From NCBI GenBank assembly GCA_000226015.1, contig JH152763.1, forward strand, positions 285,034 to 315,990: DNA of 30,957 bases, in the 5' to 3' direction. The notes below the pieces were generated by a model that searched no databases, was not told the origin of the DNA, and saw only the letters and a list, made by a program, of their open reading frames with translations. A program made the position numbers and the translations under genes. This document shows, piece after piece, positions 29,630 to 30,957 of this stretch. The DNA is from Mnemiopsis leidyi. Lineage: Eukaryota; Ctenophora; Tentaculata; Lobata; Bolinopsidae. Each line of letters begins with the position of its first letter. Positions within the stretch are counted from its first letter, which is position 1.

Positions 29630-30833
29630 CTGTAGTTAATGTTCAGTAGGAGAATGTACTGTTACAGTGTGCAAACAAAAATTTTGTGTGCTTACTGAAG
29701 AATCAGATCAGGCATTTGCTATTTACACTCCTTACTACTTTACTATTTAGACTCCTTGTTATTTAGACTACTTACTAGTTACTATTTAGACTCCTTGCTA
29801 TTTAGACTCCTTACTATTTAGACTCCTTGCTATTTAGACTCCTTACTATTTAGACTTCTATTACACAGTACACACTACCTCGCACTTCATTACATAAATT
29901 ATCCTACACATAAAGGGTTAAGCATTACATGCGGGCATATAACTATCTCTTATGAACAAAGTTAATTAGCTCCAAGGCATGCCTCGATCTGATGAATTTA
30001 CAGCCAATCAACTCTTAAAACCTAATTCCAATGCTTAAGATAAGGAATTACCAAATTACCATTGATAAACCTTTAACCGAACTAAATAGTTGATCAAGGC
30101 TAATCCGTGCAATAGTAGAATTATGTAGTTGTGTAGTCTAAGCAGTAATGCGGTAAACAGCCGAACACTAACTACAAGACATTGTCAGTACGACTAGGTA
30201 AAATATACCGCGTGTTATTACACCATCACTATGATGATGCGCAGTGCTGCAGTCGGGTACTGGTGTATATTAGAGTATGTATAATGTGCACCTTTATAAT
30301 GTGGGCAGGTAGTAGTACAGCGTTCCCTCATCATTGTCCATTGCATTGCCCCCCATGTATATTGTATACTATGTGTATATGATGGTTAGTGTTGAGGTAA
30401 TTTATGACGTCATCTGGAATTCAGTTCCTTCCTTTGTGAATAGGATTCAGTCCACAAAGCTGAGTAATAACTAATGAAATTACGAAAATAAGCAGGCTAC
30501 GTGCCCTTACCACGGCTTTTAAAATTCGAGATTTCGTAAAGTTCTACTTTTTTATTCATAATTCTTAAGAAGGCCAGTGCTGTTGTTCCTAGTGTATACG
30601 ATGTGCCCGATTAATGAGCAGCAGAATATAATACAGTAGAATATAACACAGTAGAATATAAAACAGTAGAAGAATATAATAGCTCATTTCGAGTTTCAGA
30701 AAGTTGCTAAATATCTTAGTCTGGAATTCTATATCGTTGTCATGGACATAGCTCGTAACTCCATGTTGTTATACGTCAGACAACAACACACAACGTCACA
30801 CTCAACACACTGGCTGTGATCCAGGTAGAACGC
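29630..30833. other. Intronic or upstream DNA of the kinase, no exon recognised
   Basis: On the minus strand I looked for the catalytic loop (HRD...N), DFG and activation-segment codons and found none, so the preceding exon is either beyond the window or in a form I cannot see. Short tandem units of AGTAGAATATAAYAC occur at about 30628-30675. Confidence 0.45.
29722..29862. repeat. Minisatellite of TATTTAGACTCCTTRC units
   Basis: A 16-bp unit (TATTTAGACTCCTTGC or TATTTAGACTCCTTAC) is repeated about seven times with small variations, the two versions alternating in the distal half. It lies in the presumed intron upstream of the kinase exon at 29629. Confidence 0.85.
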
Positions 30834-30841
30834 TATGAGTT

Positions 30842-30957
<116 letters not shown>

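Noticed and set aside
30182-30382. 66-codon frame near the right end as an upstream kinase or separate gene exon
   Set aside because: Wrong strand for the kinase, no motif, and no splice-site support.

Overview
The window looks like nuclear DNA from an animal. It is AT-rich, its genes are split by GT-AG introns, and the families are animal ones: a calcium- and integrin-binding protein (CIB), a Hippo/MST-type Ste20 kinase with a SARAH-like tail, and fukutin/LicD-type proteins. The intron-rich genes, short intergenic gaps, a SGNH-domain element and an animal isopenicillin-N-synthase-like oxygenase suggest a non-bilaterian or other marine invertebrate. I cannot name the species. A 10-base N run shows this is a draft assembly.

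Layout. 1-7876 holds no host gene I can support. It contains a ~490-bp foldback transposon with a 9-bp target duplication (2337-2825), a pair of ~92-bp inverted repeats at 3751 and 7546 that may bound one 3.9-kb element, a GC-rich island, short tandem repeats and a decayed SGNH-hydrolase-like element gene on the minus strand. 7877-14958 carries two tandem head-to-tail LicD/fukutin-like genes with the same six-exon structure. The first is stretched by a 675-bp inverted-repeat transposon in intron 4. 16607-22703 is a complete CIB gene of seven exons (189 aa), with two extra exons that look like alternatives for the linker and entering helix of the last EF-hand. 24637-25731 is a single-exon 2-oxoglutarate/Fe(II) oxygenase. 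26169-29629 (minus) is the 3' part of an MST-like kinase gene that runs off the right side of what I can recognise. The window ends in a minisatellite and a long GA microsatellite.

The genes do not form a pathway. The most interesting points are the tandem alternative exons in the CIB gene; two separate 40-49 bp tandem duplications that each copy a 3' splice site (LicD copy 1 exon 5 and CIB exon 5); and an 81-bp stretch of perfect identity between the terminal coding exons of the two LicD genes, which are otherwise clearly diverged. All exon models come from reading frame, splice consensus and remembered family patterns; no alignment or expression data were available.
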